Of a stretch of DNA of 64,000 nucleotides, positions 36,861-49,421 are shown in pieces. The notes beneath the pieces were generated by a model. It saw nothing but the letters and a program-made list of their open reading frames with translations. It was not told where the DNA came from and ran no database searches. Both the position numbers and the translations under genes were made by a program. The stretch's first letter is position 1. Each line of letters starts with the position of its first letter. Source of the stretch: Ilex aquifolium (Eukaryota > Streptophyta > Magnoliopsida > Aquifoliales > Aquifoliaceae); NCBI GenBank assembly GCA_951799425.1, contig OX637392.1, forward strand, positions 32,820,093 to 32,884,092. Reading direction: 5' to 3'.

Positions 36861-37289
36861 AAGGTGTTAATTTTAAGGGTCCACTTTTCTGATTTGTTCT
36901 CCACTTTCTCCATTGTTACTCCCTTAAGGTTTTCTGAAGCTTTTCTATTTTTTATTCACTACTTGTTAGCTTCTTTCCCATGGCTCCTCTCACAAAGAAA
37001 GAAATCATTGCCTTCAAAGTCAAGTATAACATTCCGGATGATGTTAATGTATGTCTTGCTGGCAAGGATGAGCCCCTTCTTGACTTTAAAGAATCAATTC
37101 CCATTCACACCAAAGCCATCACCGAGGGTGGCGTGAGATTTCCTTTTCACCATCTTTTGCTATGATTGTTTTCGGCTTTAAAGTTGTGCACCATTTAGTA
37201 CTACCCTAACTTTTTTTTTCAGAATCGTGATGGGGGCAGCTGCACTTAACAGCCACTACAAGAAAATTCACTTTTAGCCGCTAAATTTA

Positions 37290-37680
37290 GATTGCAGCTA
37301 ATATTGTTGTCACTGAATATATATGTTTAGTGACAAAAAAATATTATTGTCACTGAAGATATGATGTTTAAATTATTTAGTGGCCATAGTTATTTGTCGC
37401 CACTAAAAATATATAATTAGTGGTGAAAAAGTACTATTGTCACTGAAGATATGATAGTGAATCTAATTAGTGACAATTTAAATGTTGCAGTAAAAATATA
37501 TTACTAATTCATCACTAATTTTAAATATTTAGTGACAACAATTTAAATTTAGTCACTAAAAATATAAAATATTAGTGATAACATTTTGTACTTGCAGCAA
37601 ATATGCCTTAATTTTAGTCACAATTTTTTTTTTTTTGTCACTGTGTAAATTTTATTAAATAAGTTGTCGCTGGTAAATGT
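37290..37680. repeat. Left subterminal repeats of the CACTA element
   Basis: At least eight degenerate copies of TTTAGTGACAA or its complement TTGTCACTAAA occur in about 390 bp. The right subterminal zone at 40.48-40.87 kb mirrors them. In characterised CACTA elements such repeats bind the element's own TNPA-type protein. Confidence 0.85.
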
Positions 37681-39008
37681 AATATAAGCCCCCCAAAAAT
37701 AAAACAAAAAAACTAAAATTCCTGCCTTTCATATAATACGAACGGTGCTTTTAAAATATATATATATATAAGAACGACACCCTTCTTTTTCATATTTGCC
37801 CCAAATCATTTTTTGTTCAAGTTCTCTCTCAGCCTCACCTTTCTCTCTCTTGTTCTTGATCTCTGCGTTCATCCGACGATGGATTCTACCAATCTTCCAT
37901 GGATGACCAATCTGTCATTGATGACCTCTCTGCCATGGACAATCTCTCCTAATCCATCCGCTATGGCAGATCTGCAGGTATTCATCAACATTTATCCTGA
38001 GGCATCGACCGCTTCTCAATTCTTCCGCAACATTTATCCCTCACACAACGGTCAATTCTTCTCAAATCTTCTTCAGAGATCATCTTCTTCAGCCTCTGCC
38101 ATTAGCCTCGCTTACATGGACAAGCTCTCTGCCATGGACGATCTGTCCTAGTCCGCCCGCTATGGCATAGGTCTGTAAGTTTTAACACTAGACTTCTCTC
38201 CAACAGATCTATACAAGCTACAATCACTCTGTCTTCACACACACACACTCAATCGGGATTTATATAGCCATAGATTGTGGCCTATAAGTTGCTTTTGAGA
38301 GAAATTCGTAGCTTGTATCTTCATACTATGCCATGAATTTGGCGAGTGGCAGCTTCATATTTATATGAATTTGCACTGAAAAATTATTTAGCTTGATCTT
38401 GTAATAGTTTAGGGTTTTTTCTTACTAGGAATTTTATGTGTGGTGAGTTAGTGGAAATTATTGCGGTGTTAGGTCAGTTGTTTCGTTTTCTTTTTTTGAT
38501 TCTTTTCTTTCCTCATCTGATTGAACGATCAGGCCATTATTCAGGAACTTAATTACTTATTTGCTATTGAATCCATGCCGACTCTGCAAATAGCATGATT
38601 GAAAACTATGTATCTGATTTAATGGGTAAGAAGCTTTATTGAAAACTATGAATCTCATCTGTTTGGTGAAGTTCTTGTTGTACATCTAAATTTCATGAGG
38701 CTTTTGCTTGTTTGGCACGCTCACCCTACTTTGAATCTGCCTAGGTCTAGTTAGGGCTGCTCAGAGTCATTGTAGGATTATTGTCTGATCTAGTAGTCAA
38801 TAGTTGAGTGTCCCCATAATCATGATATGAATAATTTGTGATCCATCTATATATACTCAAGTGTTATAATTTTGTTTAATTTTTTTTCCTCTAAACATTC
38901 AAACCTCTACACACATATAAAGCACAAACCATTCAACTCATGGAGTGAAACTATGTATAATTTTTTGGAGAATTTGTCTAAACTGTTTGCTTATGTGGGA
39001 TCTTTTAG

Positions 39009-39210
<202 letters not shown>

Positions 39211-39639
39211 TAAATATATTTCCAATAGTGAATTGGATGAATTTTGAGGTGATTCAGTAACACTCTATTGATCTTACTTGGTAGATTTGGTGATATTAAG
39301 TTAAACATCTTGAGTTTTTCTCTACAAAACAGAGGATTTTAACTAGATTAGTCATAGGGACATCCTTATTTGATTTAGTTTGCTTCCAATATCTTGCATC
39401 GAGGAAGCTATATACTAATAGCTGAATCGAAAATATAGGAATCATTAGTGCAAATATGCCACTGATGATATTAGACTTCAAAATTGTCCGTCGGATGTGA
39501 GCCCAAATGACTGGACTAATCTTATTGGTTATTTTGGATCTGTGAACTTCAAGGTATGCACAACTGAAACTTTCCTGTTGTTTAGGACTTTTAAGTATGC
39601 CTACATGTTTTGAACTATCCAACAGTGACAACAGTGGAT

Positions 39640-40370
39640 TTATTGTCAGGTTCTCAATGGTGTTTTTATGGGGAAGAGGCTTTGTTAAACGACCAGTAAA
39701 AGGAGGAGGTATTGGGTTCTTGTGTTTCTTTAGCTGCAGTTGATGATAAATTGATTTGGCAGCTGACTTCGTCTGGGAGTTTTTGAGGAATGATAAAGGA
39801 AATGTGGTTTTAGTTGGCTTTCTCTTCTATGGTGAGTGCTCAAACATGGCGGCTGAGTTCAGGGCATTGTATGATGGTCTTCATTTGATATGGCAGTATG
39901 ATTTGTCATGTTACAGATTTGTTATTGAATGTGATTCGCTGGTGCTTGTGAATTATGTTCTGGGTTTGTGTGCATGTCCCTGACCTTTTCTGGATATTCT
40001 AAGGCAGATTAGAGAAATGTTAAGGAGTTTGGAGTATGGCTTGGTTCATATTTTTCGAGAAGCTAATAACGTTGCTAATCGTTTGGCTAATCAAGTTGTA
40101 TTAATTAGAAAGACTATTGATTATCTGTATGGTGTTTGAAACATGGTATATGGGATGAAATTGGTAGTCTGTTAGCTTTTTTGGATGTTCTTTGCTTTGC
40201 TGGTTTGCTACTTTGGACTGGTCTGGAGGGAGCTTTTGGAAGGAGTTGTTTAGTTGTTTTGGTTATTGTATATCTTTTGTTAGTTTTGAATAGGCTATGG
40301 CCTTACTTGCTTCTTGTAATTCTGTTGGTTTTGTGAATAAATAAAATTTGTTTTTGTTTTAAAAAAAAAA
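39640..40370 (+). mobile_element. LINE 3' end (RNase H-like domain and poly-A), inside the CACTA element
   Basis: The encoded protein shows LRNDKGNVVLVGF, MAAEFRALYDGLHL (catalytic Glu), then RFVIECDSLVLVNYV (catalytic Asp). Downstream, in another frame, comes IFREANNVANRLANQVV. This is the RNase H-like domain found at the C-terminus of plant L1-type LINE ORF2 proteins. The piece ends with AATAAATAAAATTTG and a run of ten A at 40361-40370. The 5' end is truncated, the edge near 39640 is approximate, and I found no clear target duplication. It inserted into, or was carried by, the CACTA element. Confidence 0.75.
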
Positions 40371-42724
40371 GGTATATATATTGATTCATTAAACTATAAC
40401 AGGTATGTGAAATTGGAAAATATTTAAAAATAAATTATTTCAAATATGCGATAGGTATTTTTTCTGTTCATTTTAATGTATTAGCCGCGACAATAAGTTG
40501 TCACTAAAAACATGTTTCAAATTTTAGTGGTGATTTTAATTGTGGGTAAAATGTATACTTTTAGTCACAATTAATTATTGCCACTAAAAGTCATGTTTTA
40601 ATTAGACTTCTAGTGGTGATATGGGACATTTTAGTGGCAAAATTACGTTAACTTGCTACAACAATTATTGTGGCTAAAGATTTCATATTTAGTGACAATT
40701 TTCACATTGCGGCTAAAAAATTTACATTTAGTGGCAACAATTAAATGTCATAGCTAAATGATTTAGCCACGCACATATTGCCGCGGCCTAGTGGCAATAA
40801 AAACATTGTCACTAAAATATATAGTGACAATTTTTATGCATTAGCTGCAATAATTTTCGCGGCTAAATGACCAATTTCTTGTAGTGAGCCTTCTAAAGGT
40901 TGATTTGGGTTTGTTGGACATTCTCTACTGCTACATCGTCAAGCCAGTAGGTGATAGCAACAACTATTACTTTACGGTGAGGAGGAAAGATCACTATTTA
41001 GTTACCCATCTTCCTGACTCTAACAAGGGTCATGAAAATGACATTATCTTCATATGGGAACTGGGAGCACAGAGTTGGTGAGGAACCTCCCTATCAATGC
41101 CCTTTCATGGAGGGTGCACCAGTTATTGGTGTTTTGGTTTTGTTGCTCATCTTTCTTTCTTTCTTCATTCTGTTGAAATGTCTTTGTCCCTTTTAGGTGA
41201 AACTTTTAAGGATAAGATTCGAAGAAGGTCTGGTCCTTCAACGATGGCCTCTTATACCGATTTGCTCATGTTCTCCTCGCTTATAATCTAACTTATCATT
41301 CTTTCATTTTCGTACTGGATTGTCCCAATGTGAGTCTTGTTGAAGACTGAGCAGCAGTAAGGACTTAATGTGCTTCAACTCCTCGGTCTCACAATAGATT
41401 AAGCTCTAAAGTTTCTAGAGGAGGTAGGCCTGTGAAGAGTTTCCTCAATTTCCTAAACCAGGTCGGTACTTCTAATGCAACAACTTTTCTTTCCTCTGAT
41501 CAGCCGATACCCCAAGTCTCCCCTTCTAATGAACCTACTTGACCAGGTTCGGCCGAGCCTATACCCATAGTTGTTTCGGATGAAGATCCAGTTGATGTTC
41601 CTCCTAGTCCTCAGTCCAACATCCCTAAAAATCCAACGACCCTAGTGCCCCCACTTTCTACCCCTAACAAAAAGTCCCTCTTCGAGAGTGAGGTTTTCCC
41701 ATCTTTGGGGTTCAAGACATCAATATATGTCACAAAGAAAAGAAAAGTTGAAGAAAGTTGCCCATCTGACCCTCCTAGAGAAGTGGTTCCTTCCTTTCGG
41801 TACTTTAAAGGCTAAGGGTAAGGAAATCGAAGTGCGAGACTCGACAGTGAAGGATGGGAACGTGGTAGTTGGGTTTGCTAGGGGGGTAATTATTCTCCTT
41901 GATTTGGCAACCGATGAGAAGATGTCTGATGATGAGATTATTCAGAGTGTCGTCCAGTAGATGGTGTCAGTATGATGCATTATCTCCTTTACTTCCTCTT
42001 TTCTACATCCATTCTTCTTTTTTCTTTTTCATTTTTCTAAGTACTAGTTCCTTTACAGGTTTAACAGTGATTCCATGAGGTCGGGGCCCGGATTATGAGG
42101 AAGGACAAGGCCATTTATGACTGCATGGTCGCTTTGGAGAAAAATGAGACCCTAGTCGCTGATGTCACCAAGCTCTACGAAGAGGCCCTCGTTCTCTAGG
42201 CCTAGATGACCGAGCTCAAGGAATAGAGAGATCATCCAAAATCTCTAAATGATGATTTGAAGTCTTCAGAAACATTGTGTTCCCATGAGCTCTTCCACAT
42301 CCAAGAGGAACATGCTTCTCTCCTCAAAGAATTTGAGGCCTACAAAGCCAAATCTAGAGCTAGGGAAGATGAATCTTTTGAAGATGGGATGGAGAAGGCG
42401 GAGGAGGAGCTAGCTTAGCAATTACTGTTGATTGAGAAGACACATTTCAAGAAAGGTTAGGATGAAGCCTTTCGTGCCGCCGGTATTCCTATATCCTCCA
42501 AGTTATTCTCTCGTCATGATGCTGGTGGTACTTCTACTTCTTATGTTGCGCCGACAAACAATCATCCTCAAAATATGTACTTTTTTTTGTACTCATTTAT
42601 GCTTTCCTTAATAAAAAGAAACTTCTATTTATTTATTGATTATGAAAATTTTCTAGTCCATTATTTTTCCTATTAACTATTTTCTAACTATTCGTGCTTC
42701 CTCCCCTTTGTAGATGCTCCGCCT

Positions 42725-43215
42725 CCCTTGAGAGCTAGGGCCTTCTATAATTATAAAAAAAAAAAATTAGATAGTTTCCCTTGTCTTAGCATAGAGGCTC
42801 AGACTCAATGAAGGACTAGAGCCTTCCACACTTAGGAAGTTTTTAAGATAAGACCCCTTACCATAGAAAAAGGCTCAGCCTAAATGAAGGGCTAGGGCCT
42901 TCTATACCCAAGAAAAATATTTAACATCTGCCCCTTTCCCTAAGCAAAGATGCTAGGCATCAATGAAGGGCTAGGGCCTTCTATACTTGGAAAAAAATTC
43001 AAGATATGTCCCCTTCCCCTATAAAAGAGGCTCTGCCTCAATGAATGGCTAGAGCCTTCTATAATTAGAAAATTTTATAGATAGGTCATCTTCCCTAAGC
43101 AAATAAACTCAACCTAAATGAAGGGCTAGGGCCTTCCATACAAAGAAAATTGTTAAGATATGTCTGCTTCCCCTAGCAAAAAGGGTTGGCCGTAATGAAA
43201 AGGTATGGCCTTCTA
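42725..43215 (+). repeat. Minisatellite, about 78 bp x 7
   Basis: The landmark GCTAGGGCCTTCTATA (with variants) recurs at about 42735, 42815, 42891, 42970, 43048, 43125 and 43202, giving steps of 76-80 bp. Each unit also has TCCCCTTCCCTAAGCAAA-like sequence and GGCTCAGCCTAAATGAAG. Tandem repeats of this size are common in the 3' untranslated part of Tat-type LTR elements, which fits its place just downstream of the PF04195-like gene. Confidence 0.9.
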
Positions 43216-43559
43216 TTCTTAGTTTCTTCTTCTATCCACTGCAGTGACCCACCCAACAAATTGGCCTCAAATATTATCCATCTTGGCTTACACCGTCGTG
43301 CCTACACTTGGGCACAGTTTTATCGGATGGCTGCAATTGATCTAGGGCTCTACCTCTGTAAGTAATTTTGCCCTTCCTACCTTGGTAGTAGGTTGAATTG
43401 CTCCCAGGTCTTCCTAGGTCTTTTCCCATAATTCCATCCTTGGGACTTTCCTTTGCCTCGACAAAGGCTAATTGTATAAAAATTTTACGAAGGTACTTTG
43501 ATGAACACTCAATATTACATTATTTCATAGTCTTCCACGTCTAACTTAGGATTGCTAAC
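43216..43559. other. Anonymous spacer
   Basis: No coding region or repeat recognised between the minisatellite and the LTR-like sequence that starts at 43560. Confidence 0.5.
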
Positions 43560-45343
43560 TGATGAGCACGTAATATTGCATATTTAACGGCCTCATTACA
43601 TGCATTTTAACTCACTTTGCATTTAATTACTTAGAGTTAATCGAAGCTATGAATAATGTGAAAATTTTGATGTTGCAGGTAATCATAGGGTAAATGATGG
43701 CTTTCGGAACCCTAAAACTAAGTGTGGATGAGTGGTGAAGTGATATACACATTACATGACGATTAGGAGGCTTTAAAGTGAAAGAAATCAAGGTGGTAGA
43801 GGTACTTGGTATCATAGGTACCGGTATCTAAGCCTACTTGAATTTTGGTATCGGCACCCGCACCATTTGGTAGCAGTACCTCGATATTCCCCATTTTTTA
43901 CTATGATCCACTTCGAATATGAAAAAGTTGAAACCATGAAAGTTGTAGATCTGGATGTCCTCTTTCTTGTGTCAGAAATTTAAGCTTAATCGGACAGTTT
44001 GATCAAAATTTATGACAAATTTACGAATACTGGTCCTGAGCTAGCATCCCCCTTACGACCTACCAGTAGAAGGAAACCAAAACCTACCGGTAGGTTTTGC
44101 CTACTAGACAAAAACCTACCAGTAGGTTTTGCTAAAAAATACCAGATTCTGCAACTCAAGCTCCACTTGCTTGGGGGGGCCACCAAAGCTTCTCTCACAC
44201 ATCTGCTGACATAGTCTACATACAACCATGCCTACAAGACCCTAAAATCTAAATTTTGAGGATTTAGGATGGGAAAGGAAGAGAAGAAGGAGGTAGGCAT
44301 CGTGGGTACAGGCTAAGCATGTCCTAGCCTGTCCAATGCATCAAATCACTTCCCATTAATGGGAAGCCTGCTCCCACAGGCCATAGGGGGATGATGGACA
44401 AAAATGCATAATCCTTACACCGTTTATTCAGCTTCACACAAGCTTTTGAGGGGGGAGGCTACCTAAGCTTAGGAGTAGTTTTAGAGATAGAAAGCTCAAG
44501 GAAAAAGATGAAGTTAGAGGGAGAAAGTTGGGTTTTCATATTTCTTTATCATTTTCAGTGTTGTAAGCTTTAAACTACTTGTAATCTTTCCCTTTTTCAC
44601 TTTCAACTCTTTCATCCAAGTTGTATGCAAGCTTAGCTAAATATTTCTAGCATTTCAAGTTCTACATTTGGGTATTTGTTTCCAATCTTTGTATTTTGAC
44701 TATGAATGTCATTTCTCTTGTAGTTTAACTCTTATATTGCATTAATACTAGTTCCATGTTTCATTTCTTCATCATGTCTCTTTACATTGTGTTTGTCTTT
44801 GAATTTATTATGAGTAGCTAAGTTTTAGTTGGCTAATCCAAGGGAGATTTCCTCTTGGGTATGCTAAATCAACTCTCATTCACTCCTCCTCGTAGTGTAA
44901 AGTGTTTTGTTTGACTAGGTTGAGTGCGGACGTGGGTGTGAGCTCTTGATACACCAAGACTTGCCACAGGGTATGCCTACACCTCCATATTAGTCTCTCA
45001 CTTCCTACGAATCAATCAAGCACCAAGATACTATTGGAAGAATATTTTGAGTTGATTTGGTATTCCCATTGGAATGACCCTTTCGTATTAGCCAACCTTG
45101 TTTTTCATTGCATTTTTATCAAAAACTTCACTCATCAAAACACAAACTCACAAGATTTTACACTTTTCTATTTTTAAAAAATTATCTTCACACAATTCAA
45201 CCTTCTTTCCCTCAGGAGACGACCTTGGAATACCCATTCCAAGTAAAACCCGACACTCGAAAGTCTCTCTTCGCTTAGAGAGCACTTTTGCACACACACT
45301 CACATTTTTATCCACACACACGTTTTTCCCATTTCTAGCATCA
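43560..45343 (+). repeat. Probable solo LTR (TGATGAGC...GCATCA)
   Basis: It begins TGATGAGCACGTAATATTGC, as LTRs of the Tat/Ogre kind do, and ends TTCTAGCATCA, so the edges form a TGATG/CATCA inverted repeat. The 3' part has TTCGTATTAGCC, GGAGACGACCTTGGAATACC and CCGACACTCG, a leader-like arrangement. No TGGCGCC primer site follows. A CTAAC duplicate is found at 43555-43559 and 45437-45441, but it lies in a CTAA repeat and is weak evidence for a target duplication. No coding region. Confidence 0.55.
43817..44125 (+). repeat. Palindromic words in the 43.6-kb LTR: GGTACCGG and CTACCGGTAG classes
   Basis: GGTACCGGTATC (about 43817) and GGTATCGGCACC (about 43848) are followed 200 bp later by CTACCAGTAG (44060), CTACCGGTAG (44084, inside a perfect 20-bp palindrome) and CTACCAGTAG (44116). 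Two word types occur in one LTR. The CTACCGGTAG type recurs at 45.62-45.85 kb. Confidence 0.8.
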
Positions 45344-45443
45344 AACCCAAGGGAGAGTGACACTCATCTACACACATAAGCCATAAACACTTAGTCCGGG
45401 TTAGTGTTTGGAGATTAGGGTGAACGCCATCAAGCACTAACTA

Positions 45444-46400
45444 ACTAACTTGTCTAACTTATTGCATTTTGTAGCTTAAGTTTTGTTTTTGGTGTTATTG
45501 GTATTTTAGGTATAAATATGGAGTTTTAGCATTAATATGATGAAAAGGTGGCAATGAGTTTTCTCAAGATTAGATAAAGTTGGAGGCCTTGTAAAGTCAA
45601 TTGGAGAAAAGAGAAGAACTACTAGTAGGTGTTCTACCGATATGAAGACATAAAAACAATGTTCTACTGGTAGGAAATATGTTCTACCAGTAGCAGAGCA
45701 CATAGAATTTTTCAAGTTTTCATCAAAGAAGTTCTACCAGTAGTTGTATCGTGTTCTACTAGTAGCTGAAGCCCCAATATGTTTATCAGAAGAGTCCTAC
45801 CGGATTAGTTCTTGAAAGACAAAGAACTACCGGTAGGTCTACTGTGCCACTGGTAGATCGAGGCAGATATTCCCGGAAAGTTTAATTAAAGATCAGATTT
45901 TACCTAATCTTTTGGGGATTCTCAACCAATAGAATTGAGAGATATTTTATGAATTGATATCTTTCAAAGAGCTGAAGATTCTCCTTCAAAATCATTATAA
46001 ATAGAGACTCTTTAATAAATCAAATAGAGGTTCACAGCTTTCTAGATACGTTTTAGGAGTTTTTTTTTTTATTTTCTTGCTACATAATTTTAGGGTTTGC
46101 TCTACATAATTTCATTTAAATTTCTGTTCTTTTGACTTATTTGGTAAAGCAAATTCAATTTCTGTTGTCTTTACTTCGGAAGTTTTGTTATTTAAATTCG
46201 GTCTTTCAATACAAGCAATCAATTTCAATTTTTTTATTTTCTTTTTTTGCATTCAGTTATGTCTTCTTTTAAGCTTTATGTCATTTTCATTATCATAAGT
46301 GAGTAGTCTTCTTCTAGATGATCTGAGGAAGGAGTCCCAAACCTATGAAATAGGGCCTATGCCTTAAACTAGGGTTTTAATGTTTATGTGATTGATTAAA
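45444..46400 (+). repeat. LTR-like block with palindromic words and a TATA box
   Basis: No coding region is present. It holds CTACTAGTAG (45619), CTACTGGTAG (45664), CTACCAGTAG (45684 and 45734), CTACTAGTAG (45756) and CTACCGGTAG (45827). These are followed by a TATA box TATAAATAG (45996-46004) about 160 bp after the last full word. The arrangement of palindromes, then TATA box, then T-rich leader is that of the LTRs here, so I call it an LTR by analogy. Its ends were not found. Confidence 0.5.
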
Positions 46401-46831
46401 TATGTTATGCTTCCAAAAACCTAATTCATTTGCATATGTCCCTATTATACACCAAATTGGTTTTATCATCACACAAAAGACTTTGCCATTATATCAAAAT
46501 TTGGTGTATATAATTGGTATAACCATGTCGTGATACTAAATGGTGCAACTATTTGGTTTATGTAAACAACTAAATGACAAATTGAGTTGGTGTTATAATT
46601 TCGTGTAATTGTTTAGTGTAACTGTTTGATTTATTATAACACATGAGTAACTGTTTAGTATATTATAGGTTAATTGTAACTGATTTGTGTAATTTTGTTG
46701 TTGTAACATTGATATAAAGAGAGATAAAGAGTAACTGTGGGAGAAAATAAGGGGAGAGATAGTGAGAGAGAAAAAATAGGGGAGAGATGAAAAAATTAAA
46801 TTTTTGCATATTTGAAAAAAAAAATTATCGA
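46401..46831. other. Anonymous spacer with TTTGGTGTA / AACTGTTTRGT repeats
   Basis: Loose repeats such as GTGTAACTGTTTGAT and GAGTAACTGTTTAGTATA occur around 46.61-46.70 kb. No gene is recognised. Confidence 0.4.
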
Positions 46832-46832
46832 A

Positions 46833-46893
<61 letters not shown>

Positions 46894-46915
46894 GGAGAGA
46901 TAAGGAGAGTAATGG

Positions 46916-46948
<33 letters not shown>

Positions 46949-47040
46949 AAATAGGGGAGAGATAGTGAGAGAGAAATGGAGAGAGAGGGAGAGAGACAAA
47001 TGGAGAGAAAATAGGGGAGAGAGAAAGAGAGATTGAGAGA
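46832..47040. repeat. Compound microsatellite (GT)n(GA)n
   Basis: About ten GT units at 46833-46851 run into about 19 GA units to 46888. Interrupted GA-rich sequence (GAGAGAAAATAGGGGAGAGA) continues to 47040. The long Leu/Ser-rich minus-strand frames here are products of this repeat, not proteins. Confidence 0.95.
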
Positions 47041-47229
47041 ATAAAAATTATGCATAATTTAAGAAAGGGTAAGTAAGTAAAAAAATTCAATTGTCCTTTG
47101 AATTTTGTACCAAATCACAATATATTTTATTAAAATTGAACTTAATAGAGTAAAATACTTATCCACACACTTTCTTTCAAATAAGTCTGAAAAAATGTAC
47201 CCACACCAAAAAAAATCTTTTTTCAAAAT

Positions 47230-48150
47230 TGGATGAACTGAGTTTACTAATAAGGGCCTAGATGACTAATTAGCAACATCACGGGCTAGTCGATCAACCA
47301 AGTCCCTAATTGGTCAGAGTGGGCCTATTCGGTTATCATTTTCCTTGCTTATTCTAATTGTGTGTACCAATTACTAACACTACCGCGTAAGTCTAAACCA
47401 AACACCTAGTCCTACAACCATAAGACGACTCCAATATACTTGAAGGCCATGTTTGGATGACATTAGTCTTATTTGAGAATGAATATCTCATTCCTAATAA
47501 TAAGATACCAAAGTTTCAATTACCATGATAATCTCATATTAAGTGTTTGGTTCTTGTCAATAATCTAGCGTCGGAATTAATATCATTTTTATGTTTTTTT
47601 AGAAAAAGAACTAATTATAGAAAGGAGATTGATTTTAATTCTAGGAAGTAGCTTTATTTTGGGATTTTTGTTTCTTTTTTACAATACCCAATCAATATAG
47701 GTATGAGATTATCGTCATTGACAATGAGTTTAGGATATCAAACATCATTGGAAATTTGATTACGGTAGTAATCTTATTCCCTATTTGGATTATTGCATAG
47801 CTGACTAGCTTCATTTTTAGATTTTTATTTATTTTTTAACATATCTAATCAATATATGTATGAGATGACTACCATTGGCAATGGATTTAGGATATCAAAC
47901 ATTATTGAAAATTTGATTACGATAGTAATCTTATTCTCTACTTGGATTATTGCATAGCTGACTATCCAAATATGATAATCTAGTATTTAGGAATAAGAAT
48001 CTCATTCTTAATCAAAATTATCATCATCCAAACGATGCCAAAGTTGTTCCAAAAGTTTTCTTTTTGCTCACCTTGAATTCTTTGATTTTAAGGCTTGAAT
48101 TCACTCTTCTTAGGACGCTTGTAATTTTCTCGCTCAAGTAATGTAATGTG
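47230..48150. repeat. Dispersed repeat shared with 51.28-51.62 kb, split by a MITE
   Basis: The parts at 47230-47444 and 48040-48150 align in order with 51.28-51.62 kb. Shared landmarks include CTAGTCGATCAACCAAGTCC / GCCAAGTCGATTAGATTGG, the CTATATACTTGAA block and GACGCTTGTAATTTTCTC / GATGCTTGCAATTTCTGC. The second copy has no insert at the matching position. The repeat probably belongs to the Tat-type LTR family at 50.2-51.6 kb. Confidence 0.7.
47445..48039. mobile_element. MITE with imperfect terminal inverted repeats
   Basis: The left end GGCCATGTTTGGATGA and the right end (reverse complement GGCATCGTTTGGATGA) extend into an imperfect inverted repeat of about 50 bp (TGAGAATGAATATCTCATTCC and its mate). 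The element is 595 bp, non-coding, and contains two tandem copies of a 157-bp unit (from about 47691 and 47848; landmark GGATATCAAACATYATTG). The empty site in the related copy at about 51.50 kb confirms the edges. A possible 3-bp target duplication (GAA/AAA) is imperfect. The class, perhaps PIF/Harbinger, is uncertain. Confidence 0.8.
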
Positions 48151-48169
48151 TATTGTACATGTATTCTAA

Positions 48170-49421
48170 AATTATGTATAGCCAAACAAAAGGTAGCACT
48201 TAATTATGAAAATTAATACACTATTACACACTATTTCAATAAACTATCAATAACCCGTGTCTGAAGAAACTTTGTAATACCAAAAAATCGAATATTTATC
48301 GTACCAACATTTATAATTTATTACATGTGTGATCAATATGTAATTAGAATTAAACAATAATTACTGCATCAAATCTCTATCTCTATGTATAATGTTATAG
48401 TAAAAGAATTATATAAATTAGAATGTATAAAAACAGAAGTAATGCATTTACTTGAATGCAAAAACAACAATAAGAAATAACCGAAATAAGAAATAATCTT
48501 AGCCTTGTGAAACAAAGTTTCCTTAAGATAAATTCGTTCCCTCTCGGTGCTCAAGACTAATAAGGAACTGTCTTCCAAGATAGAATGAATTTCATCTTTG
48601 AAGAAATAACACTTCAATCTCCAAAAAACCAATGAACACAACAAGTGTTTGCACTTGAACTGAATAGAAATGAAATGCATATAGAAAGAGAATGCATGAA
48701 TTTTCTATGTTCAAAAACGGCTTCAAGAGAGTCCTTTGATAGACACTTCTGTGTCTGTTCGGATTGACATGACACTATTGTTCATTGTATCTACTCAGAT
48801 TAAATAGACACTACTGCTCAATTAACAATCACGAAAGGCATCTCTATGGTGAGAAGGACACTTTTGAAATAGGCGCCAAATTCAAAAATAACGGACAGGA
48901 AATTTGAATTTCGGATGAAAGAATAAAGGTGATCCGATTCCGGACCTGTTTGATTTAACCCACAACCCGCACCGCGCCAAATAAAATTTTAGAAAAAATA
49001 TAAGATCTTGTAAGCCCAAGCCTAAGCTTGAGCCCAATCAGGGCGACGCATGCACCTGTGGTAACCAAGTTTGTGTAGGTGCTCGCTATGCTCACAAAAT
49101 TATGGTACCCCTTGGGGCCCAACACAATAAGCCAACTAGGAATGTATTAATTCACCAAGTTTTTGGTTTCTAGTCAATGTGAGCAAAGCTTATTATACTA
49201 CACTACGTCATTCTTCATTTTCTCCATCCATTCAAGTGGGAACTTTGAAATACAATTTCTAATTCAATACTTAATGGTTTTGAACAAGTGAATATACCAC
49301 ATTAAACTACTCGCAGAGGAGAGCATGTTTAAAAATGGTCCCACCAATTTCGAGGTATGAGTTCCACTGTTATTTAAGCCCAAAGTTAAAATAAATTGTT
49401 CAAAAACTATTTTTTCCAACA
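48170..49421 (-). repeat. Copia-type LTR, minus strand
   Basis: The minus strand has a polypurine-like CATTTGGGGGAT followed by TGTTGGAAAAAATAG at 49421, the usual start of Copia LTRs. Inside are TTGGGCCCCAAGGGGTACCA and GTGAGCATAGCGAGC, shared with the plus-strand copy at 33.4 kb. A TCTTAAGGAAACTTTGTTTC part near 48.53 kb also matches that copy. The other end was not located, and 48170 is a guess. The frame encoding MHFISIQFKCKHLL lies in the LTR and is probably not a gene. Confidence 0.6.

Noticed and set aside
37813-38151. 112-codon frame with a signal-peptide-like start inside the CACTA element
   Set aside because: Low complexity (Ser/Leu repeats from TCT-rich DNA and a repeated CCATGGA block), no homolog recognised, no codon bias visible.
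43555-45441. CTAAC repeats as the target duplication of the 43.6-kb LTR
   Set aside because: The right copy lies in a CTAA tandem run about 90 bp beyond the LTR end, so the match is easily due to chance.
46593-47090. Long minus-strand Leu/Ser-rich frames resembling a membrane protein
   Set aside because: They are translations of the GA/GT microsatellite in several frames at once.
48369-48680. 103-codon minus-strand frame (MHFISIQFKCKHLL...)
   Set aside because: It lies within a Copia-type LTR, has no recognised domain, and resembles LTR leader sequence. Not a gene.
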